Shown here piece by piece: positions 45,691-57,754 of a DNA stretch of 64,000 nt. Location of the stretch: the NCBI GenBank assembly GCA_036172665.1, contig CM069877.1, positions 10,932,501 to 10,996,500 of the forward strand, read 5' to 3'. Below the pieces are notes generated by a model that worked only from the letters and a program-made list of their open reading frames with translations, ran no database searches and was not told where the DNA came from. The stretch's first letter is position 1; every line of letters starts with the position of its first letter. This stretch comes from Prosopocoilus inquinatus (taxonomy: Eukaryota > Arthropoda > Insecta > Coleoptera > Lucanidae). The translations under genes and the position numbers were made by a program.

Positions 45691-46175
45691 CGGTTAGAAG
45701 AAAAAAATTTGGCTGTTGCAAAGTTCAGATCAGGTTTGCGCTAAATTTCAAGACGTGCCCCCGCTACTTTCTTTTAATATTTTACCGATTTAACCGAGCC
45801 ATGTGCAACTAGCGACAAGACTGATCGGGACCATGTTCCCACCAATCCGTTACATTTAGGGATTGTCAAATAGTCGGATTCGTTTAGTCTCTACTGAAAA
45901 ACCTCAACTACAGAAAAATTTATTTAATAATAGTAAAGCAGTTTATTGGCATAACAACTTTAAAAGCTAAAATAAAATAAGTGAATTCCAATAAATCCGT
46001 AAGCTGCCAAACTGCTCAGAATCAGCTACTTCCGAAAAAGCAGCTGTTCTTCCTCGTGGACGAGCATTTGAGAAAGGGTTGCCAGCTGCCATTTGTAAAA
46101 GTTCAATTTAAGTATTTCCTTGATTGTAAATTGCTTTTGTAAAGGCCAGATCTGGCTTAAGCTGGATTAGTACAG
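45690..46175 (+). mobile_element. LTR-leader-like fragment lacking its PBS
   Basis: AGTTCAGATCAGGTTTGCGC, TTTAACCGAGCCATGTGCA, AGCGACAAGACTGATCGG and CAATCCGTTACA match the sequence before the PBS at 59.1-59.26 kb. GGGATTGTCAAATAGTCGGA matches the sequence after it. The PBS and about 10 adjoining bases are missing between them. 46,080-46,175 resembles 59,500-59,590. Confidence 0.65.
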
Positions 46176-47375
46176 GTTTTATTCTATGACGGAATACATG
46201 AGAAACTCAAAACACCAAAACATGAGGCAAAAGAGAAAACATTAAATTTGGATGAAAAGTGAAAAAAAAATCAAAAAAATATAAACAATTAAATCTAGAA
46301 AAATCCGCGTGTTTTACAAAATCAAGAATACTATTCACCAAGGTTTTTTGTATATATAAGTCTACAAAATCCAACTGACCGAAGAAAATGCGAAAAAGAA
46401 GCGGACCGTTACTTTACATTCTTTCATCTTGTTTCGTGAAGTTCGTAGTTGAATTTCTTATTTCTCGTGATTTTTGTTTTAGTTTCATTTAGTCACTAAG
46501 TGACAGTCACACCCTGTGGTCATTCTACTCTAATTTTCGGAAATTAATCTTTACATGTCGCCAACGGCCAAATAAATCAATGTATTTATCGATTGTTTCT
46601 GTCGACGTAAGCGGAAATTACGTAGTGTTTTTCATGACGTATTTTCCTTCCCTTAAGAGTTCATCTCACGACGTGTGTGTGGTTCAGCGCCTCCAATTTA
46701 CAGACGCGTAAATGAGTTGTTTGTGAATACAACTTTTGTACTTTTGTTGGGGCTGACGGCTACCAGTTGAACCGTTGTTCGTGTACATTTTACTGTGTCG
46801 TTCCCGTCAGGTTTATTCCATGCCGCAAACGTTCATACACAAGCACGTGTTCGGCTACATTCTTCTTCAGAAAAACTAGCAGATGTATCTACTTTGTACT
46901 TTAAATTGATTGATTAGGAAAATATTTTCTAAGATTCTTTTATTATTCACGTAGAGTTTTTCTACTACCGGAAGTTTTCTTACTGGATTCTTCCACGTTG
47001 CTGGATGCTACTGCCTTTTCTAACCCGAATGATTTGGATTTATTCGATCTAGTATGAGGCTTTTGCCAGATTTTGCGTTGTCGTGAAGGGTTGGAGCTAT
47101 GAAGATTTTACGTTGTCTTGAAGAAATGAATATTGGAGCCGAGAATATTTTCTGCGTTTGTTGTTTGAAGGGATTCTGCGTTTGTCGTTCGGAGAACCTC
47201 TGAATTTTATCCTTTCCGGACTGTTTTAGTAATTACAGTTTAAAGAGATTACTTGGCGCTCAATAGCTTTCGTATTGTTATGTTGTGTTTTTCTCTTTCA
47301 CGCATTACGTAACTTTTCTTTTAAAAAAAAAGTATTCAAAGAATTATCCCTCCGGATTCACCTCAGCATCCGACT
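46176..47375. other. Unique AT-rich sequence
   Basis: No gene, repeat copy or RNA gene is recognised. Confidence 0.4.
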
Positions 47376-47379
47376 ATAC

Positions 47380-47545
47380 TGAGCAAATGGCAACCAAAAC
47401 TGTTAAAACCTTCTTGATCGGTGTTGTGGTAGAAACTCAAAACGTGCGTCTGCTTCCGGTCGTCGTTTTCTTTTCTCGACCCCCGGTCCGTTACAATCGG
47501 TGGCAGCGGTGGGATGCCGAAAATTTTGGAGGTCTGTTCTGACGA
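47380..47545 (+). mobile_element. LTR-leader fragment with tRNA-Leu PBS variant
   Basis: CGGTGGCAGCGGTGGGAT at 47,498-47,515 differs from the tRNA-Leu complement only at its first base. It follows CCGTTACAAT and precedes GCCGAAAATTTTGG. Upstream words (TACTGAG, TAAAACC, TTTTCTTTTCTCGACCCC) loosely track those before the PBS in the 650-bp array. Confidence 0.6.
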
Positions 47546-48540
47546 AATATTTCGAAACGTAAGGCGTGTCAATTTTCCGTCACATTTTCATCATTACCAA
47601 ACACGCTACAGCTGTCTGTGATAGAACGAATCGAACTACCGTGGGAGAAACGCCCCTAAACCGATTAATTTTGCTGAATATATTTTTATTACCATTTTTA
47701 TATTTTATTATTGGCTTCTTTCGGTTTGCTTTCTATGTCAATCCCTGCGTTTTAAATAATCCGAGATTACTTTCCCAATATTTTATTTTTCGTCCGCAAA
47801 TACGGACGCTACTTGATCGATCAGTTCCAGCTTCCGACGACAGTTTCGCTCTTCTTTATTTAATTCAAAAGTTCCAACGCTCACCTCGCGAGCAGAAAAC
47901 CTTTCGATGGGGGCGGTCATTCTTCTCCGCCCTCTGAATTTTTCTCCACGCGGGGCAGTGGGTTGAGGGGGGGGGGAGGAAGGGGGTGCGGATGTCATTA
48001 ATATCCAGGGTCGCGCAACCTTTCCAAATTATTCACGTCAGCGCGACAAAAAGCCTGGACAAATATCCCGGCCGGGCTCGAAGGGGGCCGGTCTTTATGA
48101 GTTCTTGGAGCCGGCCGTGCCGTGCAGCGCCGGCGAGGAGGGTCGACCCTACAGAGTTCGCAGAAGTAAATAATTACATCTTTGTTTATTATGGGGGTGC
48201 GTAAATTGGAATCGTCTTGTGATACTTTCATCTAAAGCAAGATTTTCGTTATTCAATAGCGTGGAAAACACTCCAGCTCTGTTCAGTGGGAGAAATAAGG
48301 AGTTGAAGGTACGAGGTGCGGGGGGATTAAGTCTTAAAGGAAATTGTCGCTTGAGAAGAGCCCGTCGGATTCAACTGTTACCCCCCTCTCCGCCGGAATT
48401 TTCGGCGAGAACCAGAGAGGGATTTGCTGTTTACGATCGGAAACAAATAATTAGTACACAAAATTGATGAACTACTTTCATACTTTCCCTTCTCACTCAT
48501 TTTCCTAAATTTTTAATCAACCGTTAACCATTTTATTAGG
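47546..48540. other. GC-richer unique sequence
   Basis: 47,880-48,180 is GC-rich with a G run near 47,969. The 123-residue plus frame (47,566-47,937) has no recognised domain. Confidence 0.4.
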
Positions 48541-48544
48541 ATGA

Positions 48545-48682
48545 CCTAGCATATCTGTACATATTTACGATTTGGCGCATAGAAGCTCCATACAAATTCA
48601 CGATTTGGCGCATAGCAGCTCCATACAAATTCAGAGTTTGGCACATAGCATCTCCATACAAATTTACGATTTAGTGTTTAAC
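48545..48682 (+). repeat. Minisatellite subfamily 2, first array
   Basis: About four monomers of GCGCATAGCAGCTCCATACA type with ATTCACGATTTG linkers (period about 34-36 bp). They end in ACGATTTAGTGTTTAACAGCG.. which is shared with 49,500-49,520. The monomer is related to that at 28.5/31.5 kb. Confidence 0.85.
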
Positions 48683-49395
48683 AGCGTTCGGTTTACACAC
48701 ACTTGGTTGTAGTAAGTGATATTCTCCCGCTCATAATAGATTAAGGGGTGTTTTTGACTTTCAATGTTTTAAATATAAAATAATTTCATCTGACGTAAAT
48801 GAATATTTTTGAAAATCAAAGACTGAAAAAGCGGTTTATGGCCGTTATTCGTATTGATAGATGGTAAGGCTTTGGATGCTAATCAGGGTAAACTTTGATG
48901 ACTCCTTTTTATTTATGATTATTTCTCACAATATTTGTCGGGGTGTTCCAGATTTATTTTATTTTTTTTTTTTTTTGGGATGTCTCGTCCTAATGTAAAT
49001 TAGGAACATATAGAAACTGAAGGTTTGGAAAGTGGCTACAGCGATCTCAATCAAAATTTGAAATCCGAGTCCGTGCGGCGCGAGGGAGAAGGCAGCTTAA
49101 ACCGAACTTCAAGCACAACCATGTCCTCCTGCGAATAACAGATTGCATTTTGGAAAAAACAGGTCCCTTTAAAAAAATTTATTTCCTACATCCCAAGTTT
49201 ATATGAAAAAATTAACTTCCCGCTGCACAAACAAACTTTTTTTTAAATCAAGATGTTTCTAATTTTTTGAAATCTCTTTGGGGCAAGATGTTTGGGGAAG
49301 GGTGTGCCAACCGCGAATAGAAAAGATAGACAATTTTTTTAAAAACGATTTTAATTCTCCGTCATCTGGCACGAAGGACCAGAAATTTTCTTGAA
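48683..49395. other. Spacer between minisatellite arrays
   Basis: No gene is seen. The end, 49,333-49,400, carries a TTTTAATTCTCCGTCATCTG piece of the family at 51.6-55.5 kb. Confidence 0.5.
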
Positions 49396-49396
49396 A

Positions 49397-49530
49397 CGAT
49401 TTGGCGCATAGAAGCTCCATACAAATTCACGATTTTGTGCATAGCAGCTCCACACAAATTCAGGATTTGGCACATAGCAGCTCCATACAAATTTACAATT
49501 TAGTACTTAATAGCGTTGGATTCACATATA
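49397..49530 (+). repeat. Minisatellite subfamily 2, second array
   Basis: Three monomers of GCATAGCAGCTCCATACAAA type. The flank TTACAATTTAGTACTTAATA and GCGTTGGATTCACATATACT parallels that of the first array, so array and flank were duplicated together. Confidence 0.85.
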
Positions 49531-50215
49531 CTTTATTCTACTTGTGATTTAATCCTTTTTATTTTAAAAAATATTTGGTAATAATTATGCCTTCAGTTTA
49601 TAATTTTGTTATTTGTACAAAACTTTTCAAAATTTGTTATTATTCTACAAGTTCCGCTTTTTTGGAACTTTGTCTTGTTTAGTTAATTAGTATTAGGCCT
49701 TAGTTTATGTTGTCATTCTGTCCTTTGCCTTACCGGCTTAATTTGGAAATGGCGACGTTTGCGGTTTCGACTTAAGTAAGTTTGTTATCAGTTTTTCTTA
49801 TTTTGTAACGATAATTTCATATTATTTCTGTATCGTAGGGTTCTGAAAATGGAATTTCTTTACAGTGACTCGGAGCTTCTCTTTCGATGAATTTTATTCA
49901 AAATTTTAACCAGTCACCAATCTCGTGAATAATCCTTTGAAATTATCATCGTGTCATGTGGCTCTTAGTAGCGTCTGGTTTTCGAAAAGAAAACCAGAAA
50001 TCATTTTCTACTTCGTTTTCCACGGATTGCTCGAATGGCGCCTACTTATATTTTCAGAACCGTCCAAATTGGTTCGCTCCTTATCTCCTTTTCAATTTGG
50101 GGAATCGTTCTTCCATATTTCAAGAGTTTCAATAAAAATCCGAAGCTTTAAATAATAAATGATTCAAATATAAGAGAAAATTTTGCATCACAATCGATAA
50201 ATGTCATCAGCTGTT
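49531..50215. other. No gene recognised
   Basis: AT-rich sequence. The 76-residue frame at 49,925-50,155 shows no known family. Confidence 0.4.
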
Positions 50216-51440
50216 ACAGAAAAGTTTATAGATATATATATTTTTTTTCTTCTTGTACAAACAAAACTAGTGTTTTCCCCCTCGGGGAACTCGTGGAATT
50301 TGAAGTCCTTGGACGGAGAACTCGTGGAAGTTGAAGGCATCTGAAGAAAGCGCTTCGAATCAGGAAAATCTTGCATTAATTTTTCTGATTTTTATCCAAT
50401 TTTGTTTCCAAAATTTTGATTTACTTAAGTTTTCTCAATTTTGAAAAATTTCTCGCTAATTTTTTTAATATTTTAAATTCTGTCGGGTTGGGTGCGCCTA
50501 GGTCTGTTTCAGTTGGCTCGGGTTGACCTTGAACTATTTCTCAAAGAAATATGTTTATGTTTATGTTTACAAACAAGAACACTATCTTCCCCCCCGCAGA
50601 GAACTCATGGAAGTCCTTGAACAGAGAACTCGTGAAAGTTGAAGGCATTTGAAGAAAGTGCTTCCAATCGAAAAAAAAATTGTTTTTATTTGTTTTAATT
50701 TTTTCGATTTTGCTCCCAAAATTAAGATTTTCAATTTTTAAAAGGGTTGGGTTCATGTAGGTCTGTTTCAGTTGGGTTGGGTTGACCTTGAACTATTTCT
50801 CAAACAAATATGTTTATGTTTACAAACAAAAACAATATCTCCCTCCCCCCACCACCGCAGAGAACTTGACAAAGTGTTCCAATCGGAAAAACCATTGTTT
50901 TTATTTGTTTTAATTTTTTAGATTTTGTTCCCAAAATTCAGATTTTCTTAATTTTTTTTCAATTTTTAAAAGGGTTGGGTTCGTGTAGGTCTATTTCAGT
51001 TGGGTTGGTTGATCTTGAACAATTAAAAAAAAAACTGTGTTAATTATTTTCAATACTTTTCAGCAAGCTTCATGAATTCTAGGTTTTCGTTTTTTTTTTT
51101 TTGATAATAATTGTACCAACGAAAACAGTCGAAGGAGTTTACAAGAAACTTTTGTTTTTTTTTGTCGATTTTGTTTCCAAAATTTTTATTTTCTAAAGTT
51201 TTTTCAATTTTTATTTTTCCCTTAATTTTTACAATTTTGTATTTTTTTGTTTCTTTCTATTTGTCCCTAATTTCTCAGTTTCTTGTTTCTTTCATTTTCT
51301 TTGATTTTTACGTCATTTTTGTTTTCTTCGATTTTTTTCCCTAATTTTTAAGAGTTTTCGTTGGGTTGGGTTCGCTAAGAACTGTTTCAGTTAGGTTGGG
51401 TTGGCCTAAAACAATTTTTCAAAAAATGATTATTATTATT
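50216..51440 (+). repeat. Degenerate tandem array with GTTGGGTTGACCTTGAAC
   Basis: Markers GGGTTGACCTTGAACTATTT (about 50,520), GTTGACCTTGAACTATTTCT (50,781), GTTGATCTTGAACAATT (51,008) and GTTGGCCTAAAACAATT (51,398) define irregular units of 230-390 bp. Two units share AGAGAACTCGTGGAAGTTGA-like and GAAGGCATTTGAAGAAAGTG. The words resemble those of 34.8-36.0 and 37.4-37.6 kb. Confidence 0.75.
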
Positions 51441-51577
51441 TTCAATACTTTTCAGCAATCTTGAATTTTATGTTATGGTTTTTTTTCCAATTTCTTTTGC
51501 TGTAAATTCATCTGATTTTTTCATTTTTTTTTTCACCACTTCCCAACTTGCTACATTTTAAAATTTTAATAAAAAAA

Positions 51578-52262
51578 GACAATTTTTTTAAAAACTATTT
51601 TAATTTTCCGTCATCTGGCTTGAAGGACAAGAAGTTTCCCTGGAACTTATTCCTACAAATAACAAATGACTTCACGTTCCAGTGATGTAATGTTGAACGC
51701 AGCTATTTTATTTTGTTTTTGTTTACTCAGAAGTCCATTATTAAATTTCCATCAATAATAATAATAATAATAATTAATCCTCCCGCCCCTTGTTACTTCA
51801 ACTCCTTATTTCTCCCGCTAAACTGAGGTGGAGTGTTTTTCAAGCTATTGAATAACGAAAATTATATATATTTTTTTAAATTCGTGGCCGGCAATCTTTG
51901 CAAAAGATCATCGGTCTTAATAATATTTTGTCGTTGAAGGTGGCGCTGTGTGTTGATGGAAATATAATAATGGACATCTGAGGAAACAAAAACAAAATAA
52001 AATAGTTGCGTTTACCATTACGTCACTGGAATGTGTTATTTGTTGAAATAAGTTTCACGAAAATTTCTGGTCCTTCGTGCCTGATGAGGGAGAATTTAAA
52101 TCGTTTTAGAAAATTGGCAATTTTTTTATTCGCGACCGGCAGTACTAATACAAAAAGTAATATAATAATGGATTTGGAAAAAAAAAGAAAACAAGACAAA
52201 CAGTTGCGTTCAACATTACGTCATTGGAACGTGACGTCTTTTGTTGTTTGGATTTCCTATGT
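51578..52262. repeat. Inverted pair of the GACGTAA/CTCCGTCATC family
   Basis: 51,578-51,770 (TTTTAATTTTCCGTCATCTG, GTTCCAGTGATGTAATGTTG) is in one orientation. 51,930-52,140 and 52,150-52,262 are in the other (CATTACGTCACTGGAATGTG, TTCGTGCCTGATGAGGGAGA). Spacer 51,751-51,774 is an AAT microsatellite. Confidence 0.8.
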
Positions 52263-52289
52263 TGCGTTTCAAAACGCAGCGCCCTGTAT

Positions 52290-52402
52290 AATAAATTCAC
52301 GATTTGGTGCATTGCATCTCCATATAAATTCATGATACCGTGCACATAGCATACCCATACAAATTCACGATTTAACGCATGGCACCTCCGTACAAATTAG
52401 AT
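52290..52402 (+). repeat. 34-bp minisatellite, third location
   Basis: Three monomers: TGCATTGCATCTCCATATAA, CACATAGCATACCCATACAA and CGCATGGCACCTCCGTACAA, with TTCACGATTT and TTCATGATACCG linkers. Confidence 0.85.
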
Positions 52403-52474
52403 ATTTACTTTAATGGCAATTTTCTTAGTTTAGTTTCCGTTACTTTCGGTTACAATTTACCACCAAATTTAATT

Positions 52475-53335
52475 TAGAAAAATTTTGTGCAAATCGTTTT
52501 TGATTGCAGTGAGAACCTCGAGCAGCCTCTGGACAGCTGTTTCAGCCCTGCTTGGGGCTTCTTCAGCAGAAACGTAGCTCGACATTCCCACTGCAGACCA
52601 AAAACGACTTGCCCAATTTATTCGCAAATGCGATGTAAGAATGATGAACATATAAAATAGCGACATCTTACTATCGCTTTTTGACCTAACATTGCAGTAG
52701 GATAGACAAATTGAAGCGGGATTTGCTCCTAATGAGTCCCCCATGCAAGGCGGCCATGCTTGCTGTCAAAGCATAATGAAAGAATTTAGAAAAATTTTGT
52801 GCAAATCGTTTTTGATTGCAGTGAGAACCTCGAGCAGCCTCTGGACAGCTGATTCAGCCCTGCTTGGGGCTTCTTCAGCAGAAACGTAGCTCGACATTCC
52901 CACTGCAGACCAAAAACGACTTGCCCAATTTTTCGCAAATGCGATGTAAGAATGATGAACAGATAAAATAGCGACATCTTACTATCGCTTTTTGACCTAA
53001 CATTGCAGTAGGATAGACAAATTTACAATTTACATCGCATTTGCGAATAAATTGGGCAAGTCGTTTTTGGTCTGCAGTGGGAATGTCGAGCTACGTTTCT
53101 GCTGAAGAAGCCCCAAGCAGGGCTGAAACAGCTGTCCAGAGGCTGCTCCAGGTTCTCACTGCAATCAAAAACGATTTGCACAAAATTTTTCTAAAATCTT
53201 TCATTATGCTTTGACAGCAAGCATGGCCGCCTTGCATGGGGGACTCATTAGGAGCAAATCCCGCTTCAATTTGTCTATCCTACTGCAATGTTAGGTCAAA
53301 AAGCGATAGTAAGATGTCGCTATTTTATCTGTTCA
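52475..53335. repeat. Fold-back repeat: two direct copies plus one inverted
   Basis: Copy A (about 52,477-52,783) and copy B (52,785-53,022, truncated) are direct tandem copies starting AATTTAGAAAAATTTTGTGC. Copy C (about 53,030-53,330) is inverted and nearly identical. A and C share every block, including CAGCCTCTGGACAGCTG, GCTTCTTCAGCAGAAACGTA, ATAAAATAGCGACATCTTAC and CATGCAAGGCGGCCATGC. A short frame (SAEEAPSRAETAVQRLLEVL) is open in A and C. It is shifted in B by a 2-base deletion, and only its second half is present at 9.7 kb. It matches no family I know. Confidence 0.9.
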
Positions 53336-53955
53336 CCAAATTTAATGTTAATGTGCAAACGCAACGTTCTATCATCAGTGTAAACACAAAGTAATTTCGT
53401 CCGTCGAACACACAATATATTGCAGCAGCAATTACGTCCGACAATACGTACAAGCAATTACATTGTTTGATGTCGGTACGACCGCAACGTTCCCTACTAT
53501 TTGCATCCCTTTGATGTCGAATCGAATATCATCGGCGGCAAACGTATCGTCTTTGCATTGAGAAACATCTTGACAATGAGGCTCGAACTATGAGGCGGTT
53601 TGTTATTATCCTGACAGGCGGGCGCGCTATTGATATTCCCCGAGACAATTGAACGCGCAAGACCAAGAGAGCGAGCGAAACATCATTGGAGGTAACGTCG
53701 CCGTCGGTTCTGTGTGAGTGAGGAGCGACTTCTTCCCTTCTTGCCTTGATAAATATTAAAAGGAAAACACCGGGAGGGAGGCTGGGGCTCCGTCATATTT
53801 CATTACCGTAGTACGTATCGCGAGCGGGGTTTTTCTCTCTGTTTGTTTTTCCTAGACCCCCATTTCAAGGAATGCGCGTGCTTTTTCTCCGCCCGCCGCT
53901 GGTCGTTATACGTTCCGACGAACGGAATATTTTATAACTAGTTAGGATGTTCTAC
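53336..53955. other. GC-richer unique sequence, possible conserved non-coding DNA
   Basis: Non-repetitive, CpG-containing sequence with words such as CCCTTTGATGTCG and TTGATAAATATTAAAAGG. No coding signal is seen. Confidence 0.3.
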
Positions 53956-54535
53956 TATGACTTCATTCGAATATAAGTCGACCAAATATTCGAGCTGGAA
54001 ACTGGAATAACAACCTCAGAGACGACTTTTATTAACAAATGGATAAAAATCACAGCGGACTTTAGTTAGACGTTATTGCAACATCTTGTGTCATTTAACT
54101 TAATTATTTTGTAATTTAATTCACGTAATAATGGCTGTTATTAAAACCGACTAGGAAATATGATCGTCGTCTCTATCGCTTGGTCACCAAATAAGACGAA
54201 CGGAGCAGTTTAAAAATGAGCAAACAAACGACTAGTTTGCATGCCCAAAAAAAAAAGAGAAAACTAACATACCAAACTATCCGTAGATAACAATGGCCTA
54301 AATAAAATTTGGAGCACGTAGGCTTGAAATAAGCAAAACAAATACATCGATTGATTTCACTTTCTCAACCAAGTTTAAGGTTAACCAGCTGCTAGAAAGG
54401 CATCCACAGAGTCAACGAACGTGACCTTTCTAGGGAAAACCATACTGAAAGACGAAATAGGAAAAGAAAATCTATATTTTTCATTTTCCTTAAACCAGCG
54501 TTCCTCTTACGCTTGAATCTGGCGCCGAAAACCCA
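53956..54535. other. No feature recognised
   Basis: AT-rich sequence without recognisable features. Confidence 0.4.
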
Positions 54536-54539
54536 ACAA

Positions 54540-55505
54540 CATTTAGTTATTAAACGTGATGCCATCTGTTGATGGAAATACTAATACACCTATAAATTTT
54601 GCACATGACATTTCCGTCACCCCAAATGTTAATGTTAAAAAATAATATTAAAAAAAAAAATAGTCGCGTTTAGTATTACGTCACGGCTTCTGGTCCTTCG
54701 AGCCGGATGACGGAGATTAAAATCATTGAAAAAAAATTGTCATATTCTTTTATTCCCAGCCGCCTGACATTTGCCCTAAATATTTTGTTAATGAAGGGGA
54801 TCACCCCAGGCGGTAATACTAAAAAAATAATAAAATAATAATTAATCCAAAATCAACCCAAACCCAGTTAAACTCAGCTCTATCCAATCCAAGAAGAAAA
54901 ATAAAAGACCAGGCCATTTCAAAGTCAACCCAACTCAACTAGACTGAACCTAATTCTATTCTTCAATCCGAGAAGGAGAAGAAGAAGAAGGAGAATATGG
55001 ATTGCGAGAGAGTAAGATGAGGTGTAGGTACGCTCCGGATTTTAGGGCAAGTCCTTCTCTACGTTTTTTTTTCTAAACAGAAATGAAACGTGATTTTCCT
55101 GGAACGCGAAGACATCTTTTTTTAAACTATTTTAATTCTCCGTCATCCGGCTTGAAGGACCAGAAGTTTCCATGCAACTTATTTCTACAAATAACAAATG
55201 ACGTTACGTTCCAGTGATGTAATGTTGAACGCAACTATTTTATTTTGTTTTTGTTTTCTTAGATAACCATTATTATTATATTTCCATCAACAAATAGCGC
55301 CACCTTCAACGACCAAATATGATTAAGGCCGGTGATCTTTTGCAAAGGTTGCCGGCCACGAATAAAAAAAATTATAGTTTTTTTTAAACGATTTTAATTC
55401 TCCGTCGTCGGCTCGAAAGACCAGAAGTTTTCGTGAAATTTATTTCTACGAATCAGAAATGATGTCACATTTCAGTGACGTAATATTGAACACTACTATT
55501 TTGTC
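54540..55505. repeat. Further copies of the CTCCGTCATC family, both orientations
   Basis: 54,550-54,790 is in the minus-type orientation (ATTACGTCACGGCTTCTGGT, CCGGATGACGGAGATTAA). 55,110-55,330 and 55,370-55,500 are in the plus-type orientation (TTTTAATTCTCCGTCATCCG, GTTCCAGTGATGTAATG; TTTCAGTGACGTAATATTGA). 54,850-54,960 carries an inverted GGTCAACCCAACTCAAC piece and 54,970-54,993 is GAAGGAGAAGAAG-rich. Confidence 0.75.
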
Positions 55506-56085
55506 AGAAATTAATATTTCCGTAAACTTTCGACTTGAGTAGCACTAAAGTCCTAGCGACTGCCATCCCAAATTCAGCCGGGCCTATTTATACTGATTTG
55601 TTCACCAAAATTTTATTTCTTGACCCGGCTACTAATTATTACTCGAGTTTGCGACATGCTTGCCTTGCACGTTCCGATTTCACACTTGACGCGATGCCTT
55701 CTGCTGAGGTTTGAGTTTCGAAATTGGAATACGATTACAAGTCGATTAAAGTGTGTTAATTATTTCCGGAAATTTTATATGGTTTTACTGAAAATCTCAT
55801 AGAACATCTAATCGTGACAGTAATAACACAAAACGTATTGTTACAAAACGGCAATAAAAAGAAATAAAATAAAGAGATGGCGGTGATTCTCAATAACCGA
55901 GGTCCCCCAAACCCTCACGTTTTCTCTTTTCTTTTTCTTCCTCTGAAAATTTCAGCTCTCCAAATCACGTCGGGCACTTCTAGTTAAATTGCCGTTCCCG
56001 CGGGAGTGAAATTGTGTAGCAACTTGTCGGCGCTCGTTACTTGATCGCCGCCCGAAAGGGGGAGCGCGCCCCCGTCGAGTTAATG
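55506..56085. other. No gene recognised
   Basis: 55,970-56,085 is GC-richer. No family or repeat was identified. Confidence 0.4.
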
Positions 56086-56089
56086 GATG

Positions 56090-57720
56090 GACTTATGTAG
56101 TCTCTGCGAAAGGGCCTCCTCGACCACATAAAAAAAAATCCTCTCTGAAAAAGCTTTAGCTGAAAGGGTTGGTTGACTGCCACGCCACAAAATTACGAAC
56201 TGGGAGATCGAACACCGAACTACGATCAAGACACCGCCGAGCCGATCGAAAAGTACCATCGACGCCGCCATCTATTAGCAAGTGAGGTAAATCTACAACT
56301 AAAAAATTATGATATCAATAATTGAAGATTGCCGATGAAAACTTAGATTAAAATTTTGAATAAAATTTCGATTAAAATTATTTTTTAATTGTAAATGGCT
56401 TTGGCAATCGCCACATCCGGCTCATGCTCAATTTTAAGGGACGCCCCCCACTACTCTTTTACCGTTCCGCTGACTCAATTGAGCCGTGTGCCTCCAGAAA
56501 GTTAGATCTGGTCCGTATTGCTATCGATCAGTTTCATTTGGTGGCAGCGGTGGGATGCCGAAAACTTGGGGATTGTTAAATAGTCGAATTTATTTAATTA
56601 GTCTCTGCGAGATGGGCCCCAATAACGTAAAAATCTGCTCTGAGAAAGGTTCGGTTGCCATCGTGCCTACGAATTAAGAGCTGGAAAATCGAGCTACGTT
56701 AAACTCCGATCAAGACGGAAGATCATAACGTGGCTGTTTGGAAAATTTATGACGGAAAAAGACAATTGCCATGGATCCGTTACAATTGGTGGTAGCGGTG
56801 GGATGCCGAAAACTTGGGGATTGTCAAAGAGTCGAATTTATTCAGCTTCAGCGGAAGGGCCTCCTCAAACGCATAAAAATCTAGCCTGAGAAAGGGTTGA
56901 CTTCAACTACGCTCAAAATTAAGAGAGCTGGGAAATCGAGCGTTAAATCCCGATTAAGAAATCCACGATCGAAACCTTGGAGCAGATCCTAAAGTACCGT
57001 CCTTTATAATAAGGGTACAGACATAATGTGACAGTTTGGAAGATTTATGGCGGAAAAGAAGTTGGTATCGATGCGTTACAATTGGTGGTAGCGGTGGGAT
57101 GCTGAAAACTTGGGAATTGTCAAATAGTTGAATTTATTTAGCTTTAGCGGAAGGGCCACCTCAAACGTATAAAAATCTAGCCTGAGAAAGGATTGACTTC
57201 AATTACGCTCCAAATTGGAAGATTTATGACGGAGAAGAAGTTTGTATCGATGCGTTGCAATTGGTGGTAGCAGTGGGATGCCAAAAACTTGGGGATTGTC
57301 AAATAGTCCAATTTATTTAAGTCTCCGCGGTAGAACCTCTACAATTGCGTGAAAATCTAGCCTGAAAAAAGGTTGACTTCAATTATGCTGCAAATTAAGA
57401 GCTGGAAAATCGAGCGTTAAACCCCGATTGAGAGAGCGACGTTCGAAACCTTGAAGTGGTCCTTAGGTAGCGTCCTTGGAAGATTTATGACTTAGAAAAC
57501 AGTTGATAACTTTCCGTTACAAGTGGTGGCAGCGGTGGGATGCCGAAAATTTTGGTGATTTTTTAATTGTGACAGTTCGGAAGGTTCATGTCGGAGAATA
57601 TGAAAACTAAATCCCTCTATAAATATAATAATTGACTAAAGGAAATTAATATCAGCGCCATCTATTGGCAAGTGAAATCCATGTACAATTATAAATTTTC
57701 GAGTTTGGTTTAGTAATTGT
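56090..57720 (+). mobile_element. Cluster of LTR-leader fragments with four to five PBS words
   Basis: PBS words lie at 56,539 (exact), 56,787, 57,083 and 57,262 (GGTAGC variants; the last has two changes) and 57,534 (exact). They are usually preceded by CCGTTACAAT or GCGTTACAAT and followed by GCCGAAAACTTGGGGATTGT, TCAAATAGTCGAATTTATTT, CTCTGCGGAAGGGCC-like and a GAGCTGGGAAATCGAGCGTT segment. Spacing is 248, 296, 179 and 272 bp. 56,090-56,300 has the leader without the PBS. TGTGACAGTTTGGAAGATTT precedes some sites and may be LTR sequence. No gag/pol frame exists. Confidence 0.75.
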
Positions 57721-57754
57721 AAACGGCGCCAGAGACGGGTTCGTTGCACTTTGC

